This document shows, in pieces, positions 20,607-33,500 of a DNA stretch of 64,000 bases. Numbering within the stretch: the stretch's first letter is position 1; each line of letters starts with the position of its first letter. The notes under the pieces are model-generated. The model was given only the letters and a program-made list of their open reading frames with translations. It made no database searches and was not told where the DNA came from. This DNA comes from Sclerotinia nivalis (lineage: Eukaryota; Ascomycota; Leotiomycetes; Helotiales; Sclerotiniaceae): NCBI GenBank assembly GCA_029531795.1, contig JAPEIS010000009.1, positions 1,054,001 to 1,118,000 of the forward strand. Reading direction: 5' to 3'. Position numbers and translations under genes: made by a program.

Positions 20607-23050
20607 ATGGATACCAAGCAGAAGAAACGTTCTCATTCAGAGACCAATGGCTCTCAGAAAGCTCCAAAACGTCAAAAGATTCAAAAGACATCCAAGAAGC
20701 AAAAGAAAACTGCGCCTAAGAAACCAGTTGCCGTGGATTCTTTACCGTGGAACGAAGTAACTATGCCAGATATGTTCGAAGATGCTGAGGGTTTCTATGG
20801 ATTGGAGGAAGTAGACGATGTTGAGGTTGTAAGGGATGGCGACGTCGTCACATTTGTATGTATTCTATGGGAGAAAGTATAGGAAGGATGCTCATTTTTT
20901 TAAGGTATCTTCCAAGGTCCAGGCTAAAGACGACGATGATGAAGAATTTGAAGGCTTTGGAGAAGAAGCTGAAGTTGATGGAAACGCTGCGACGGATAAT
21001 ACTAGCGAAGTGAAGCCAATTTTGAAGCCTACGGAAGAAAGCACGAAAAACGACAAACCGCAAGGAAATAAACAAAAGATAGAGAAAAAAGCAAAGCCCG
21101 AGAAGAAAGACAAGAAGGAAGGGTCAAATACGAAAGACGAGGAAGAGAAATTACCAAATAAGAAGGAGAAGAAGCAAAAACAAGAGAAGTCGCAAAAACA
21201 GCCAGTCGACAAAGATGCTACCCTCAAACAAGATCCTCTTAAGAATGTCTTCGAGGCACTTGAAGAAGATGCCGCAGGAGAAGTTGATGTTTCAAATTGG
21301 GTGGAGCTAGACCTTTCATCGAATACTTTAATGGCATTATCAAAAATGGGCTTCTCAAAGCCAACTCCAATTCAATCAGAGGCTATTCCAGAAGTACTCG
21401 CGGGACATGATGTTGTTGGAAAGGCATCTACAGGTTCTGGAAAAACATTGGCATTTGGAATACCGATAGTGGAAAAGTGGCTTGAGGTATATGGAGAACT
21501 CGATGAAGATGAACTCAAGAAGAACACAAGACCTCCAACCGCTTTAATTCTTTCGCCTACGAGAGAATTGGCGCATCAATTGACTGAACATATTACAGCT
21601 TTATGTAAGGGTATGCCTACAAGTCCATATGTAGCTGCTGTTACTGGAGGACTTTCTGTCCAAAAACAACAACGTCAATTATCCAAGGCAGACATCATAA
21701 TCGGTACACCCGGTCGACTCTGGGAAGTTATCAGCTCCAGCAATGAATTGTCAGCTGGTTTGAAACAGGTTAGGTTTTTGGTCATCGATGAAGCGGATAG
21801 ACTTTTGACCGATGGCCACTTCAAAGAAGCAGAGGAGATTTTAAATGCGTTGGATCGTACACACGGGGATGAAGATGATGACGAGAAAGACACATTACCA
21901 CCCAGACAGACTTTGGTTTTCTCGGCCACTTTCCACAAAGGATTGCAACAGAAGCTTGCAGGCAAGGGCAAGCATTCTTTCAAGGATGAGAGCCAATCTA
22001 TGGAGTACCTCTTGAAAAAGCTCAATTTCAGGGAAGAAAAACCCAAATTTGTTGATGTCAACCCAATCTCGCAAATGGCAGCAAATTTGAAAGAGGGTAT
22101 GGTAGAATGTGGTGGAGAAGAAAAGGTAATGGTCCTGGAACTACAATTGGGGTATATTTTTGGCTAACACTCTATAGGATCTCTACCTATATTCTCTCCT
22201 TCTACACCATCCAAATCAACGAACACTCATCTTTACAAACTCAATCCATTCCGTCCGTCGCCTAACCCCCATGCTCCAAACTCTCAATATCCCAGCCCAC
22301 TCCCTTCACTCCCAAATGATCCAAAAAGCACGCATGCGCTCTATTGAAAAATTCTCTCGAACAAACAACACTGGTTCAGTCCTCGTAGCTACCGACGTTG
22401 CAGCCCGCGGTCTCGACATCGGAGGAGTTCAATTAGTAATCCATTACCATCTTCCACGTACCGCAGACATGTATGTGCACCGGTCTGGTCGAACAGCCCG
22501 TGCTGCCGCATCCGGATCCAGTATCCTTCTCTGTGGTCCCGAAGAAGTAGTTGGAACCCGTCGCTTGGTAGCTAAAGTCCACGCGCAAAATGCTCTTCAT
22601 GGAGAAGGCAAAAATTCCAAATTCTACATCCGCTCTCTCGATATCGACCGCAGAGTAGTTTCTCGTCTAAAACCCCGCGTTACCCTCGCGAAAAAAATAG
22701 CAGATAGCGCTCTCGCAAAAGAGAAAAAAGGTCACGATGACGATTGGGTTAAAAACGCAGCGGAAGAATTAGGCGTCGAATATGATAGTGAGGAATTTGA
22801 AGCATTGGGTGGAGGTAGAAAAGGCAGAGGAACAGGAAGAAGAATGAAGGAGAAAGAAGCGAGGGGTATGAGTAAAGGAGAAGTTGGGGCATTAAGAGCG
22901 GAATTGAAGGCTTTGTTGGCTCAAAGGGTTAATGTGGGGGTTAGTGAGAGGTATTTGACGAGTGGGACGGTTAATGTTAATGATTTGTTGAAGGGGGCGA
23001 AAGGTGAGTGGTTGGGTGAGGTGGAGGGGATTGGTATGGAGGATGAGTGA
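20607..23050 (+). CDS. MAK5: ATP-dependent RNA helicase MAK5 (DEAD box)
   Basis: A nucleolar DEAD-box helicase required for 60S ribosomal subunit biogenesis. Exons 20607-20855, 20905-22125 and 22178-23050 give 780 aa, against about 773 in yeast. The N-terminus is very basic (NLS-like KKRSHSE, KRQKIQKTSKKQKK), then acidic and Lys-rich. Motifs in order: Q motif GFSKPTPIQ (232-240), I ASTGSGKT (257-264), Ia PTRELAHQ, Ib TPGRL, II DEAD (378-381), III SAT (423-425), IV LIFTNS, V VATDVAARGLD (from 560) and VI HRSGRTAR (591-598). The first intron (49 nt) uses the less usual acceptor TTTAAG; the second (52 nt) removes an in-frame stop. It is transcribed divergently from TRM7. Confidence 0.96.
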
Positions 23051-24145
23051 TGTTGTGTGTTTTGTGGTGTGGTTGTTGGTTTGGTTTATGGTGTATTGCA
23101 TACCTAGGTACTCGTAGTTAATGAGGGAATTAGCATAAATAAATAGAATGACATTCATACCCTCAAGAATACTTTTCACTCAACTGTCTTAATCCATAAT
23201 ATGCCCATCTAATCCACCATAATGTGATAGAAGAGGTGTGTGTATACTTCTAGAATAACACAGTACTTACCCACTCACTTACTCACTCATTTGCTCACTC
23301 GCCACATATTTCCGAAGATATAATATATTACTACAAGGCAACTAGGTAACCGCTCACTCAATACACACACATACTGCTTGCTTCCTATACGAACTATCCA
23401 TCCACTACCCACTATCCATCCACTATGCCCCCTTCCCCTCCCTCTCCCTCCATAATAAACCATCTCAATTCCCCATGGACGTCAGACAATCCAATAAACT
23501 ACTGTACGTCATCATAGAAGAATCCCAGCATGGCCTAACCACAATAACGCTAATCCATATATATACAGCACCTCCATTCTCCTCCCTAAACTCACAATTT
23601 CCTCGTATCTGCACCTCACTCCTGTCCACCACCACACTACGACTCCCTCCCCTAAAGTAGAAAAATAAAACAAAAAAAAAAAGCAGTCGACCTCCCCTCC
23701 ACACCCACTCCAATGTCAGCTTCCAATTCCTATCCTCATACAACCCCCTCCCCAAACCAACCAACCAATCAACCAAAGCAAAAAACCAATGACAGTTCAA
23801 TCTGAATCTGAATCTCAATCTTAAACCCAAACCCAAACACCTACCGATATGCAGGGTATGATAATGCAGCATTTCCCATGTCCTGAATCATTAAAAAAAA
23901 CAATTGAAGAAAAGAAAGGTCATTTCCTATACTCCGAATGAATGCAAAAAAGTAAAAGCGCGAATTAAAAAATCCAGTCCTTTCTTTTCCTCCTAACCCT
24001 CCATTGTTTTTTGTCCAGCCAGACAGAACGGAAGAGTGGAAAGAAACTTCAACCCGTTATACAACAATGAATATAGTGGTGGTTGTGATCACAACAAAGT
24101 TTTCCCATCCCCGACCAAATAATTATAAGGAAGAGTAGAGCGAAA
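23051..24145. other. Intergenic between convergent genes, low complexity
   Basis: MAK5 and KCS1 end toward each other here. The sequence is C/T- and C/A-rich with short ACTC and CCATCCACTA repeats around 23270-23430 and CTGAATCT repeats around 23800. No protein is supported. Confidence 0.55.
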
Positions 24146-27100
24146 CTAATAACTCAAATTTGCCTCATCCTCATCATACTCATCCTCCAAATCAATCTTT
24201 CGTTGCTCATCAAGAAAATCCCTCGTCTTGATTCCCATCTTTGCTCTAACATCTTTTTGGATTGCCAAGAAATATTTCTTCAAGCTTTTCAATCCCCTGA
24301 GGAATCCCAAATCCGGTTGATCAGGGTGACGAGGTGGACAATGCCTTCCTGGTGCCATACAATCTTCTTTGATTGCACAATTTGCAAAATCTGCCATTTT
24401 GAGATCAATTTCTCTTCTCCTGCTCAATGGCTCAAATGCATTGCTATCAGACTCTTCCTCTTCCACCGTTTCTCCATCATAAAACAGTAGAAGACTGGCA
24501 GCATAAAAACGATAACCTGGTAGACTTCTAATCAAAACTTCAAGTGTAGAAATCTTATGTATGAGAGTCGGAATGTGTCGTAGAATACTTCCATCATCGA
24601 CGCCATCGTACAAGAAACGAGTGAGCGCTTTTTGAAAGTCCGGTCCGGCTTTAAGATCTCTTCCAAAATACTTGTCATGGAAAACATACTTCTGAGTCTT
24701 TACATCCCAAACTTGTAGACCGCAAACTCTAACACCTAAATCGTGAGACGTTGTTGCTTCACACTTGGAACGTTGACTTTTCTGTTTTTTCTCAACTGCA
24801 TCGATGCCATATTGACGAGTACCCATCTTGAGGTCCATGATACAAGGCTTCTTCATGCCAGCTGTCAAATCTTCCAAAAGTAAGAAATATTGAATGCGCT
24901 GCCCTTGCGTTTGAGCCTCCTTGGGATTAACCGGTCGAGGAGGAATCACAAGAGGGCTTGGAGATATCTTCGGAGTAAGTGGACGCTTTATTATGACTTT
25001 CGAATCAGTAGATGCCAATTTAGGACTCTCATTTGCAGTTGCAGTCTTAGTCGGTTCCTTCTTCATAGACGATGGTAATGCCTTTTGTTGACCAGTCGGT
25101 TCAGGATCCATAGTAAAAACGTCTTCTTCATCACCCTTGTAGCCAGCATCATCTGCCTCTTCAAAGTATTTAAGATTTCCTCGACCATCTGCTACTTCCG
25201 TGGGCCTGCGACGGAGCCCACCACTTGAAAAACGTCTCTTTGGTCGTTTTGGAGAATCTTGAGGTCCTGAAATCTCTGGTTCAGGAGCGCTTGTCCCGGC
25301 CATATGATCAAATTCCTCCTCAGCTTCTCCATTTCCACAATGACCATTCACATTTACATTGTCGTCATTTGTGGAAACTGGTGGAGCGGGTGTGACAGGT
25401 GTCATTGGTGAGAGTCCAGTTCTTTGTTCAGCTGCGCTCTTGATGGCTCTTGTGCGCATTGAGTCTTTGGGTGGCTGGCCATCAGCAATCTTACTCGAGT
25501 GAACCGACTTCAAGCTAGATTCCGAATTTGCACTTCGTAGTGAAGAACCATTTCGCACTGCTCGATTTTGTGAGCCTGGCTTTTTATGTCGATGAATGGG
25601 AATTGGTTGTTGTAAAAATGCCTCTCCAAAGACTTTGTTTCGAAGTTCCTTATTGATGGTGGTTGCACCCCAGCTAACTGCATGTTTGTCTGATAAGGTT
25701 GGACGAAACGTGAAATCGCCACTTGGTGGTGGCTGAATTTGACTTTGACCTTTTTGAATAGTTTGATTAGAATCCTTGGTACTCGTTGTCTCAATGGGGT
25801 CAATGAGATGGGGATGAGGTTGTAGAAAGCTTTTTGGTATAATGTGTCTATTGTCGGCAAAATTGACAGTTGCAATAGGAATAGCAGATGTCCTTAGTGA
25901 CTGACTGATCATCCTTGTTGGCTCTGGAGCCTTGTCAGGGGTTGTGTGTCCATTTGTATCAGTAGAGGTAGCAGTCTCATCTTTTGGCAATTGCCCATCA
26001 GTCCCATTGGGCTCGACCAGAGCATCTTTGTCATCCTTGGGCAATACTTTTGGTTTTAAATGCTTTTTCTCCAAAGTCACATTTAGAACACCAATATATC
26101 TAAAAATCAACCAAGATAAGTACATTAGCTTAAGTAAAAATGGTACCGAAAGACAGGATTGGTATGTTCTCTTAATGAAGACTCAGCTTCGATGCCAGAA
26201 GCGGGGGTGAGTCGATGAAATTTACACATACCTTGGTAGAAACTTCATAAGCTGGGGATGCTCTTGCTCACATATCTCGTAAAACTTATTTTCACCATTA
26301 TTAAGTTCCTTGCAAACTGCACGGTTCGAAAATCTCCACATAGTTGTGTGACCACCAACTTGATGCTTGTATGGGATTAATTCAACAGAACCTTTTGATT
26401 TTCTAGCCTCGTCTTGGTCTTCGGTAACATGAATCTTGGGCGTTGGTACCATGAAACTACGACGACGGCGTCTTGAAGATGTAGGTGTTGCCTCAGGATC
26501 ATCAGTTAAGCTTGACTCTTCACAAGTTGTCGACTCTCCTTCATCATATGAATCTTGACTTGGGTCATAAGTATCTGTGGAAGTAATATAGCCATTGTTT
26601 TCTGTGGCGGTCTCATGCTGCCTAGGAAGACGTGGCGACTGCAGTGGTCGTAATTTACCTTCTTGACTGTCATAAGTGTTATCTACTTCACAAGATGGGA
26701 CTCGGTGTTCTTCAAGCCACTGTTGTGGGTCAGAATCATCTGATTGAAGTTGATCATTATTCCCAGGCCTCACAACAAGGTCTAGTCTGTCTCGCAGGCC
26801 ATCTCCCCTCCGCTCAGATGTACCATGAGCAGTTTTGTGAGGGACGAATAATGCAGATGAAATCTTCTCCTCACCAGATTCATCACCTTCATCACGACTT
26901 TTGGTCTTTTCTAATTCAGTACCATCCTCATTACCCTCTTGATCTAACTGCGATTTGCCTATTGAATTCTCCTCCCCTGAATCGGACTTCGGCTTCTCAG
27001 ATTCTGGAGCTGGTATGCTTCCTGAAAAGGAAGATCCTTTAGCATTACCAGGTGTTAAATTGTGATGCTTTCGTATATCGGCCAGTAGTTGAGAAGGCAT

Positions 27101-28249
27101 CCGTCTTACTTTGTCTGCAGGAAGTGTTTCAATATTGCGAGATGGATCAAAGTATCCAGCTTCGGCAGCAAGTCCTTCAGTCGGGTTAGAGGTAGGATCA
27201 AAACCCTTGCTGTGAATTGGTGACTTAGAACCCATCTTCGGATCTGCGAAAGGTGATAACGGTTCATTTCTCAAACCCGGTGCTGACTTTGTTCTTATGT
27301 CCAATTTCTCAAGTTCCGGAATGCTAGTGATTCTAGCAGAAGAGTTCGCATCTTTAATTTGAGGTCTGTTCTTATTTTCGCGTTTCTTTGTTTTATCTTC
27401 CGGCAGACCTTCTCTGAAAAATCTCAAACTGTGACTTGCTTTCCGGCTGCGGTTGTTGTGCTCGACTCCCGATAAAGCTTCTGCGATAGCCTTTTCAACT
27501 GATCCACCTTGGTCATCATCACCTTGTTCGCAGATTGACCAGGCCTTCTCCACGGGTGGGCTTGCTCTGGCATCTCTCCAAGAACGATAGCTCGCTCGGA
27601 CTCCATCTATAGGAGGGGTATCTGAAAGCGACCGGGATGGCTCTTGCAGAGGTGTTGATGGTCGAGTGATAATACCAGTATCACCAGGATTGGTTGAGAA
27701 AGATCCTTTTGGTAAGTCCTGAACTCTTTTCTCCTTCGCCGTTCGTTCGAGAGAGGTTCCTCTTCCTTTGACTTTTGCATTTCTGAGGTATTCCCGGTGG
27801 CCAGAGAGAATGTCATTGACTTGCTCCATATCGAAAAGAAATCCGGTGGATACGGATGGAGTTGCCCCAGCACTAACAGGTCTATTTGGATTGAGTTTAA
27901 TAGATGCTGTGCCGATCACCATATCGTTCAATGCCTCTGCCAAAGTTGCGTTTCTTTCATTCTGATATTGATTGTTCGAGGTAGGAGGATACGGTTGCAT
28001 TGTGCTGGAGACTGTATTTCGAGATCTGCGAGAAGTCGGATCGATCTGGGTTGCCGCAGATTCTGGATGAGTCGTGGATAGAGCTTGGGTTAACAAAGAG
28101 GTTTGAGTTGACCTTGGTGATCTTGGTGGCGCGTTGGCCCATCTTTGTGCTTTATTTTGATCGCCATCCTGAGAGATTTGTTGACCTTGCTCAGTACTCA
28201 CCGGAGAGGTGTGTGCGGCATTTCTGGAGTCAGTAGGGGAGTTTGACAT
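24146..28249 (-). CDS. KCS1: Inositol hexakisphosphate kinase, KCS1 type
   Basis: The enzyme phosphorylates InsP6 to 5-InsP7 and so affects phosphate signalling, vacuole function and stress responses. Exon 1 (26232-28249) and exon 2 (24146-26099) join as [13 protein letters not shown] across a 132-nt intron, for 1,323 aa. The first about 600 residues are Ser/Pro-rich and look disordered; [23 protein letters not shown] starts the conserved part. The family signature PxxxDxKxG is PCIMDLKMG (1091-1099). SLLLFYDGE (about 1208) and LKMADFANC (from 1239) form the rest of the active site. The frame is open further upstream to 28360 but without an ATG, so I start at ATG 28249 (MSNSPTDSR). A large spacer of about 430 residues separates the two conserved parts, as is usual in fungal KCS1. 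Confidence 0.94.
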
Positions 28250-28521
28250 GAGGCGCACATTTATCGAATCCAGTGACAGTGTGAGAAAATGATTCGCAGG
28301 TATTGAACCCTTTTTTTTTTTCAATGGCTTGTAGCTGGGAAGAAGAGGATTGAAAGCCAAGGATCAATCAGACAAGGATTTACGATCAGAGAAAATGTAA
28401 TGTTTGTTAGAAAGAATATTTTCTAAGAAACAACAATAAAAACACGTGGAATTCTCTTCTTTAGAAAATAGGAAATTCTATGGAATTTGATGAATTGGAT
28501 GGATTTCCTGTGTTTTTCTCT

Positions 28522-28560
28522 TGCTTCTTCTTCTTCTTCTTCTTCTTCTTCTGCTTCTTC
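28522..28560. repeat. (CTT)n microsatellite
   Basis: An almost pure CTT run with one CTG interruption, upstream of the KCS1 start. Together with the neighbouring T/C-rich stretch it probably lies in the promoter or leader. Confidence 0.9.
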
Positions 28561-29349
28561 TTTCTTCCTTTTCGTTTCCCCTCTTGTGTTCTTTGATAAG
28601 TTTTTGTTTTCTCTTGTCTTGTTCTTTCCCGATTGATTAATTGATGTAATGATGGTTGGGGGAGATTGTTATGTTTCTGTGTGGTACAGTGGTTGTAATA
28701 TTGTTGGTGTTGTTTATTGTTTGATGGAAGAAAGAGGAATGAGTAATATAAGGTACGAATGAGATTGGGCTGAAGGCTAGAAGAGCTTAAAAAAGTGGGC
28801 AACGGAAGATAGGTGAAAGTACGGGTTAAGTTGATAGAAATGTCCGAATCAGACAAGAGATTCAGTGAAGTTTAAATCCAGGACAGGAACAAAAAGAATA
28901 ATATGTAAGAAACGTTTTCCTAAAGTATAATTTATTGTAAAGGAATCGGAAGTTTTGAAAATATCTTATCTATCTAGAATTCTTATCTTATTACCTAGAT
29001 ATAAGACAAACAGACAGATCAACAGTTGAGAGAAGAGATTGACCACAAGTATCTTAATTATTAGCTGGGCATGAATAATAAAAACGTAATTTGGGCTGAG
29101 AGGAGAATGGTGACAATGATGAATGATGGAAAAATAAAAACATGTGCGCATTTTATTTAACCCTTCAACATTTTCCCTGCATTTGCACCACCGAATGACA
29201 AGAAGGGTTAAACAGTACAGGGCTGTCATACCAAAATTGATTTACGACATTACACTCAGTATGACAATAACGGTAAGGATCGATTACCCCAAAATGCAAT
29301 AACTGACAGAATGACAGACAAGGGTAGGTATTAATCATAAATATCATCG

Positions 29350-29433
29350 GATTCCATCTGGATTCCAGAAGCCGATGAATTGAATGAGCTAGATTCCATT
29401 TAGATTCCAGAAGCTGATGAATTGAATGAATGA
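29350..29433. repeat. Two-copy 42-bp tandem duplication
   Basis: Copies at 29350-29391 and 29392-29433 both contain GATTCCAGAAGC and GATGAATTGAATGA. The mismatches near their starts (CTGG against TTAG) and centres (CCG against CTG) are mostly C-to-T or G-to-A transitions. Confidence 0.85.
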
Positions 29434-29769
29434 TATTGGTTGGATCTCAAACAGACAAGGGAAATCTTGACATCGATCCGTTCCATCACACCGGCATGTT
29501 AAATACACAGAGCAGAGCTCCGTATGAGATCTAAAGAAATGGACCAAACCTTGTGGATATAAACGACAAGGGAGACACGCGGGTCCCAATTAGATTAAAT
29601 AGGATCACTTCTCCAGCAGACCATTCTCCACCCCGACTCCATTATCTCGTGGCCTTTCTGCATCCATCCTTATCAATCGTGAATGCCGGGTGACGATGGT
29701 AATCAAATGGATATTTTGGACGGTAAAAATAGCGAGAGCAGGTAAGTGCCTAGCTTCCATCATGATAAG

Positions 29770-29797
29770 CCGATACGATACGATACGATACGATACC
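29770..29797. repeat. (CGATA)n microsatellite
   Basis: About five copies of a CGATA pentamer in non-coding sequence. Confidence 0.85.
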
Positions 29798-30584
29798 AAA
29801 ATCCCACTTCTTTTCTTATCGAAAACAAAACGGAGACACTCCCAATCACTCTCGCTACACAACCCATCTATCTAAGATCTTACCTTATATTACAATACCT
29901 CTTCCCCTTGATATATACCCCCATCCATCCCTACTCCCTAGAAACAAAACATCTCAACGGCCAACCGAATCCCGACCATCGCACAAGATCCCATCCCACT
30001 TCATCAGTCCCCCGACTCCCTGTCCCAGTACCATCAATGTCTCACTCCCAAAAGAAACACCCCCCTCCCCCCAATCCAATCCAATAACCATCCCGCATCA
30101 AAAAACGTGGTAACATTTCCACCCCATCACACCACACCACCACACCCTCGCACGCCGCAACAAAAAGCTCTCTATTGGTCACTCTACAAGAATAGAGAAG
30201 CGGTCAAACAATTAAGTTTGAAGCAAAAAGGAATTGAGTTTGCGGGGAAAGAAACGGGTGGATTTCCGGTGCCTTGTTACTACGAGTTCCTACACTATCT
30301 AAGTGATCTTATTAATCTTATACTGATATTACCAAGTAAAAAGTCAGATTACAAACAATATTTCAAGCTGGTTGTAGTTGCCTATTTGGCTATTTAGTCA
30401 TCTACTGTAATAGTAATAAGTTCATTATAAGATCATCTGTCCTTGTTCATGCTATGTAAGCAAGGGTACATATTTATCTCGTAACCCATCCGTTCCATCC
30501 GTTCATCCATGCATCCGTAACACCCTAGCAATTTACAGATCTTATTTACACACTCATGATTAACCTTTTTGCTATAATTCCCTA

Positions 30585-33500
30585 TCATGTCCATATATTC
30601 TCAAAGACAAAAAGACTTCCCCGTGAATGTACACTATTCTCCCGTCTTGGCGTCGCCGGTTCAAACTCCGCACAAGCTTTCTTCAATTCCCCCTCTACCG
30701 ACCAATCCCCTCCTAAGAAATCTTCCACTTCATCGAGGGAATATTTTGGTGTATGATCTCCCAGTTTTGCATTACTGGATGTTTCATTCAGAGCTACATT
30801 TGTAGAGACATGAGAATTTGAGGGTTGAATCACCGTATCGTCTTCATCTTCATCCTCGAAAGTTGCATAGCTTTTCCTCTTTGATTTTCGGGTCGGTGAA
30901 GGGCTATTTGTGAAGCGACGTTCTCTCTCTCGTGAAGAATCGCGATCAGCTACGATGAAGGCTTCTGCCATTGCATCGATTGCGGGGCTACTGGCAACCA
31001 GATTGGCCGCACCTGAAAGGGTTGTCTTGTATTTTGCGATTGAGGGGCGCTTGACGGAGCCATTGATCTTTGGGGAATCGCCGCCTACGGATTTTCTATG
31101 AATTGCGGAGAAGTGATTTTGGAAGCTATTCATATCTGTGACATCATCGTCAAACTCAGCTACTTTGCTTCCGAAAGCGCCTAACCGATATCTACTCTCG
31201 GGGGACGGAGAGCGACGTTGACGCCGCGAATTGTGTTGAGATTGAACTGGTTCTTCATCATCTAATAGGCCGAATGATACGCGTTTGCGTTTCAAATTAT
31301 TTTTCTTGGAACCGTTCGCCCAAGGATTTTGTGTGGCTGCTTCCACAAGAAGCTGTGTGTTTGATGGCCGCTGTTCGACTTCCGGTGTCTTCAGTGCTTC
31401 CGGTGGAGGGCTTGGAGTCATTAGATCACGGAAAGGCCGAATAATGTCATTATCCGGTGTGGCTGGACGCTCTTCCTTCTGCCATCCGGAATTGGGAGAC
31501 TCGGCATCGGGGTATCGCTCGGCCATCTCAGTAGTTGCAATTATTGTGGGACCGACCATAAGCCCTGCCTCAACTGGTGCCCAGGGACTCTGTGGGCTGA
31601 GGTTTCTAGTGGCAACTTCCTCTTTAGGTTCTAGGTCTGGGTTTAAAGCATTAACAGGTCCAGTATCCCTGGAAGAAATAGCTACATCTTCTTCTACAGC
31701 AGCTGCTTCTAAAAGGTATACGTTGAGATCTCGGGTGCTAGCTGGTGAAACGACATCCTCCTCGCTAAGCAGCAGGGGTGTGAATCGTTTCGACATGGAG
31801 CTTTTAGGAATCTGATTGACGCTCCTGACTTTTTGAATTGATGTGGAGCTATGTATGGTGAGGTTGTTTCTTCTTGCCAATGATGATGACGTTGATGGTT
31901 GGCCGCTAGAAATAACCGAATTTATTAGAACGTCACCGGCATCCGGCTCGGCCCGCATAGCTTCCTGCACCTCTTCCTGCACCTCTTCCTGCACCTCTTC
32001 CTGCAATTTTTCTTCCTGATTGACACCCTGCATATCTTCTGCATATTGAAGAATTACAGAAACTTCTAAATTGGCTCGAAGTTCAATATCAATATTAGGT
32101 TCTCGATTAGCCTGTAGCACGGTAAACTCCTGGATCTGCTCGCCCTCAAGCGCACTATTGATCTCCAGAACGGCTACTTCCGTATCATCTCCTTTACTAT
32201 CATCTGATATCTGCACGTGTACTGATTGGCCACATTCAGGATTGTCATCCCGGGTGTCTTCAGTGAATTCTGCTTCAGGTGTGGTTGTGATCCTATGCGG
32301 CGATTGTTTGCTCGACCCAAGATTTTGTGGTAAAATGCAGGCCTGTGAAGAGCTCAGCTTATTCTCTGCTAAGCTGACTGGACTAGTGTTGTATGATTGT
32401 GTACTCGATCCATCGAGGTTATTATAAGGCATTGGCACTCCCGATTTGTTGAAATTTCCAGGAAGGGCCGGTGAATGTGGTGACGATTTTGAGGGAGAGC
32501 GTCCAGAACGTGCAGAAGAGGGGTCTTCCAGAGGCGACGATTGTAAACTACCTTTGTACTCATAGCCCTTAAATGCAGGAGCATCAATATGCTCAACATG
32601 ATTCGGGCGTGGCAGAAAATTCGAAATCCTATAGATCTGCGTTATATCCATTGAAGCAGACGATGCTGAATCGTGATTGAAGTCATCTTGTGTTGTGACC
32701 CAGCTGTTATCAAAGTTTTCATATTGTGGAGAATATTCTCTTTCAATTGTTCTCTTACTGTCCGAAGTCATTGTCGATGGACTAACTCCAACTTCTTCTT
32801 GTGTAGTAAGCCAACTTTCATCCACCCGAGAGCTTCCGCCAGATGAACCTTTCGACCTTGCAAATTTAGTACGTCGAATTGGTGATGTTGAAGACCTCTC
32901 AGCCCTTTGAATAGGGTGTAGGATGAAGGGGGTCGAAAGTATTGCATCTCTTTGGACACTTGGGGCTGGCTTGTTGCCTTCGGATAATGGCGCTCGACTC
33001 TTTTCTCCTATAGCAGTCAGAGGTTGATTGGTGGCCTCTGTGGGATCAGTTTTGCGTCTACGCTTCTTTCGAAATTGGAAGTGCTCCAAGTTCACAGACG
33101 ATGGTGCAACGTCGGTGATAAAACTAATGTTTCCTGGAGTTTCGTGGTTTTTATCGAGCACCGCACCAATCCTAGGATGTGAGGGAAGCCGCGGGGAAGT
33201 GACCAGTTTTGTTGCTGAAGGCTGTGGGGCGCGAGGTTCTTTGCCAGCTGGGGTGTCGAGTTGTACAGTCGGATAGGGCTTGGGGGATTCTTCATATGGA
33301 TATGTGGGTTTGATGTCGGATTCGAATGCGGAAAAGCTAAGCTGCTGTTGTCCTTGTTGTCCGATATTAGTGTAAAACGAGCCTTCCGCATCAAATGTAG
33401 TACCTGATTGTTGGAGAGATACATAGCTCTTCCGTGAAGCTAGTTCCTGCCGAGGAGTCTCCAGAGACAGAACCAATCGCGATTGAATTGTATGCGAAAT

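Larger units (their letters stand above)
28250..30584. other. Intergenic with microsatellites; KCS1 promoter side
   Basis: Contains a (CTT)n run at 28522-28560, a duplicated 42-bp unit at 29350-29433 and a GATAC pentamer run at 29770-29797. A 96-codon plus-strand frame (30107-30397) has a protein-like centre (QQKALYWSLYKNREAVKQLSLKQKGIEFAGK) and might be a small gene. Its start sits in CA-rich sequence, no family is recognised, and I do not call it. Confidence 0.45.

Noticed and set aside
28461..28856. 131-codon minus-strand frame as a gene
   Set aside because: Largely Lys/Gln/Thr low complexity made by the CTT microsatellite, with no conserved content; probably leader or promoter of KCS1.
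30107..30397. Small gene of 96 codons
   Set aside because: Some protein-like residues, but the start lies in CA-rich simple sequence, with no recognisable family and no splice support.
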